The notes under the pieces: model-generated
What the model saw: the letters and a program-made list of their open reading frames with translations, nothing else
Told to the model about the DNA's origin: nothing
The model's database searches: none
Shown here: positions 35,601-36,736 of the stretch, piece by piece
Position numbering within the stretch: position 1 is the first letter of the stretch
Layout of the letters: the number at the start of each line of letters is the position of its first letter
Origin: FEN-1297 sp964498065
GTDB lineage: Bacteria > Bacteroidota > Ignavibacteria > Ignavibacteriales > Ignavibacteriaceae
Assembly (NCBI GenBank): GCA_964498065.1
Contig: CAZCFZ010000037.1
Location: 1 to 36,736 of the forward strand
DNA: 36,736 nt
Direction of reading: 5' to 3'
Program-made: the position numbers and the translations under genes

Positions 35601-36323
35601 GCTGCCCAAGTTATTATAGACAACTTCGTTGTAGCATCATATGAAAAATGGAAACTGCCTAATAGTCTTGTTATGCTGCTTCCGCACGGATACGAAGGAC
35701 AAGGATCCGAACATTCGAGTGCAAGGATTGAGCGTTTTCTTACTTTATGTGCACAGGATAATATGCAGGTTTGCAATTTATCAACGCCTGCTCAATATTT
35801 TCATGTTCTTAGACGACAAATTAAGCATGCTGTAAGAAAACCACTTATTATCATGACGCCTAAAAGTCTGCTTCGTTTGCCTGAAGCAAAATCTTCAAAA
35901 GATGAATTCATAAGCGGAAAATTTAATGAATTTATTGATGATCTTGATATTAAAAATAAAAACGACATTAATAAAGTGATATTAACTTCCGGCAAAGTCT
36001 ATTATGATTTAATAAAACACAGGAGCGATAATAAATTTACTGATGTTGCAATTGTCAGAGTAGAACAATATTATCCTTATAAATCGGAAATGGTTAGAGA
36101 GATATTGAGCTCATATAGTAATGCCAAAAAAGTAGTATGGGTTCAGGAAGAGCCTAAAAATATGGGTGCGTGGAACTTTTTAGCACTTCGAATAATTGAG
36201 GATCTGGCTGAAGGGCAAAAGTTGTATTACGTAGGAAGACCGGAAGGGGCCAGCCCTGCCGTGGGTTCCGGTAGAAAGTCTGCTAAGCAGCAAAAGGAAT
36301 TAGTTGAAGAGGCGTTTGCATAA
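32700..36323 (+). CDS. kgd: Fused 2-oxoglutarate metabolism enzyme: E2-catalytic plus E1 (Kgd type)
   Basis: This is a 1207-residue fusion. Residues 1-50 match the short 2-oxoglutarate dehydrogenase N-terminal segment (GANTWFVEYLHKQYEENP). Residues about 85-325 are the E2 acyltransferase catalytic domain, with the active His297 in DHRIIQG. From about 360 (ARVLQLINLYRVRGHLIADLDPLG) to the end is the E1 2-oxoglutarate decarboxylase: HKRFSLEGSE, GMAHRGRLNVLAN, the ThDP motif GDAAFSGQG (631-639) with NNQIGFT (664-670), and RRHGHNEGDEP. No lipoyl domain is seen, as in the mycobacterial Kgd family; lipoyl and E3 would come from other proteins. It catalyses the oxidative decarboxylation of 2-oxoglutarate to succinyl-CoA. 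The succinyl-CoA node links it metabolically to the mutase at 9597. Confidence 0.95.
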   Translation: MKSSDLTKEQKEELEKFGANTWFVEYLHKQYEENPSELSEQWQNFFGKVKGNVKSNGNTHVESKTISINRNESVKTPPPSEEDRLQIIAGSSAKILENMNHSLTIPVATSQRTIPVKLLEENRIIINRYLKKKNRGKISFTHLIAWAIVKAVMTNPVMNTAFTKINDKPNIIKRHAINLGLAIDIEKKDGSHSLIVPNIKNANLMNFEEFYKKYDDLVLRSRKGLIDPSEFLGTTISLTNPGTLGTVTSVPRLMQGQGTIVATGAIQYPAEYQAMPQNTISALGISKVMNITSTYDHRIIQGAESGLFLKEIHDLLLGNNFFFEEIFEDLNIPLQPLKWKTDYQPGTFSSHPNTEEIEKQARVLQLINLYRVRGHLIADLDPLGSQTSYHPELDPATYKLTLWDLDREFITGGFSGLKTATLREILDILQKTYCEKIGVEYMHIQNPAEKIWLQSKMEPIKNIPEYNLQEKENILNKLIIGETFEHFVHTKFIGHKRFSLEGSETLIPLLDQLLNDAHDGGVQELVFGMAHRGRLNVLANIIGKSYESIFSEFEDIQDPNSIEGSGDVKYHLGASGKYKTRDGESITVSIASNPSHLEWVDPVVEGIVRAKQTRHGDNKEHRKIMSVLIHGDAAFSGQGVVAETLNLSQLSGYRTGGTIHIIINNQIGFTTTPEDARSSQYATDVAKMIQAPIFHVNGDDPEAAIWATKLAFEFRQIFKKDVVIDMFGYRRHGHNEGDEPGFTQPLLYNKIKAHPSVRELYSKYLLDNKLLSEDKIKQMNDEIYNILSEAFDKTKRRSVEFSIDAPLAVSKERVAAVTPIAETSISEELLNKVVDGITKLPRDFSIHPKLKKFLDKRVNLKNRTIEADWAFAESLAFGSLLLEGTPIRLSGEDSVRGTFSQRHLALTDIQTGLAYIPLNFMTSGQAKIEALDSLLSEAAVLGFEYGYSTADPLALVMWEAQFGDFANAAQVIIDNFVVASYEKWKLPNSLVMLLPHGYEGQGSEHSSARIERFLTLCAQDNMQVCNLSTPAQYFHVLRRQIKHAVRKPLIIMTPKSLLRLPEAKSSKDEFISGKFNEFIDDLDIKNKNDINKVILTSGKVYYDLIKHRSDNKFTDVAIVRVEQYYPYKSEMVREILSSYSNAKKVVWVQEEPKNMGAWNFLALRIIEDLAEGQKLYYVGRPEGASPAVGSGRKSAKQQKELVEEAFA

Positions 36324-36416
36324 AAGAAGATTGCACAACTTTTAGATTTTGTTAACTTAATTAGATTTTATTATTTTTTATGCAAGTTTAATTTAAGATT
36401 TGTCCTTTTAAATAGT

Positions 36417-36489
36417 GCGAGCGTAACTCAGTTGGTAGAGTGTCAGCTTCCCAAGCTGGATGTCGCGGGTTCGAGCCCCGTCGCTCGCT
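36417..36489 (+). tRNA. tRNA-Gly (anticodon CCC)
   Basis: The 73-base cloverleaf is complete: acceptor GCGAGCG pairs with CGCTCGC; D arm ACTC/GAGT; anticodon stem TCAGC/GCTGG with the loop TTCCCAA, giving anticodon CCC for codon GGG; T arm GCGGG/CCCGT with loop TTCGAGC. The discriminator is T, normal for glycine. CCA is not encoded. It lies 93 bases after the kgd stop. Confidence 0.95.
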
Positions 36490-36681
36490 CAGCTTTTTAT
36501 TGTAATTTTCCCCCATTACAAAATATCCATACTTATTCTTTCACAGTTTATTTAATTTCTATCGAGTCCATTAATGTTGATTTATGTAAACTCGGCATTA
36601 AACAAATATGATTAGAATTTTAATTTATTTGTTAAAATTTATTTATACTTACAAAAAATTGTTTTAGTTTAAACTTATTTA

Positions 36682-36706
36682 AATCATATCTGTCCAAAAT
36701 AAATAA
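36682..36706 (+). repeat. Dispersed repeat copy near the window end
   Basis: AATCATATCTGTCCAAAATAAATAA matches the stretch at 3492-3517 apart from a few bases, and its CTGTCCAAAATAAAT core is the exact inverse of 3760-3774. The window ends 30 bases later, so the rest of any element is out of view. Confidence 0.5.
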
Positions 36707-36736
36707 AAAAGAATCCCTCTAGTAAAGTTGGTAAAT

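Noticed and set aside
36500..36521. 7-bp hairpin just past tRNA-Gly
   Set aside because: ttgtaat/attacaa has a short stem, no G/C clamp beyond one pair and no T tract after it, so a terminator call is not supported.

Overview
The window reads as a chromosomal segment of an AT-rich, Gram-negative bacterium of the Bacteroidota/Chlorobiota/Ignavibacteriota group, most likely Ignavibacteriota. The grounds are a secreted Asp-box protein with a YPNPFNP-type C-terminal region as in type IX secretion (T9SS) cargo, two PorV/PorQ-like outer-membrane proteins, a TonB receptor with an N-terminal carboxypeptidase-regulatory-like domain, a DUF1207 protein, a fused E2-E1 2-oxoglutarate enzyme, and many genes with weak or no Shine-Dalgarno sequence. 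The taxonomic call is inference, since no 16S gene is present.

Layout. Positions 284-3339 hold a minus-strand TonB receptor and a small membrane-anchored protein of unknown function, closed by a 14-bp hairpin terminator. Positions 3340-4141 form an 800-base gene-free stretch with nested inverted repeats that look like a small non-autonomous element or its remnants. Positions 4142-6677 (minus) form a compact periplasmic operon: an orphan solute-binding protein, a TsdA-like diheme cytochrome c with the diagnostic distal cysteine, and an exported DsrE-like protein, probably a thiosulfate/tetrathionate module. Positions 6953-14620 (minus) run as thyA, folA, mutL, methylmalonyl-CoA mutase large subunit, a UbiA-type prenyltransferase resembling decaprenyl-phosphate phosphoribosyltransferase, a small lipoprotein and a CNNM/CorC transporter, mostly with overlapping or abutting genes. 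Positions 14705-15844 hold a glycerate kinase, divergent from a methyltransferase at 15958.

Positions 16712-30738 are a run of 13 minus-strand genes with little spacing. It starts with polysaccharide deacetylase, GT2 glycosyltransferase, radical SAM protein, DUF1207 and an M50 site-2 protease. It continues with an Ig-like lipoprotein, an Asp-box T9SS cargo protein and two PorV-like proteins. It ends with two GT39-like membrane glycosyltransferases, a FemAB/GNAT-like transferase and a GT4 glycosyltransferase. The theme is cell-surface polysaccharide and surface-protein export. Positions 30978-36489 hold a DMT transporter, pdxH, the fused 2-oxoglutarate enzyme (kgd type) and tRNA-Gly(CCC).

No CRISPR array, defence island, complete transposase or phage gene was seen. 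The best candidates for a poorly described system are the TsdA/DsrE/binding-protein operon and the translationally coupled deacetylase-GT2-radical SAM-DUF1207-M50 block. All functions are assigned by reading the sequence, without database searches.
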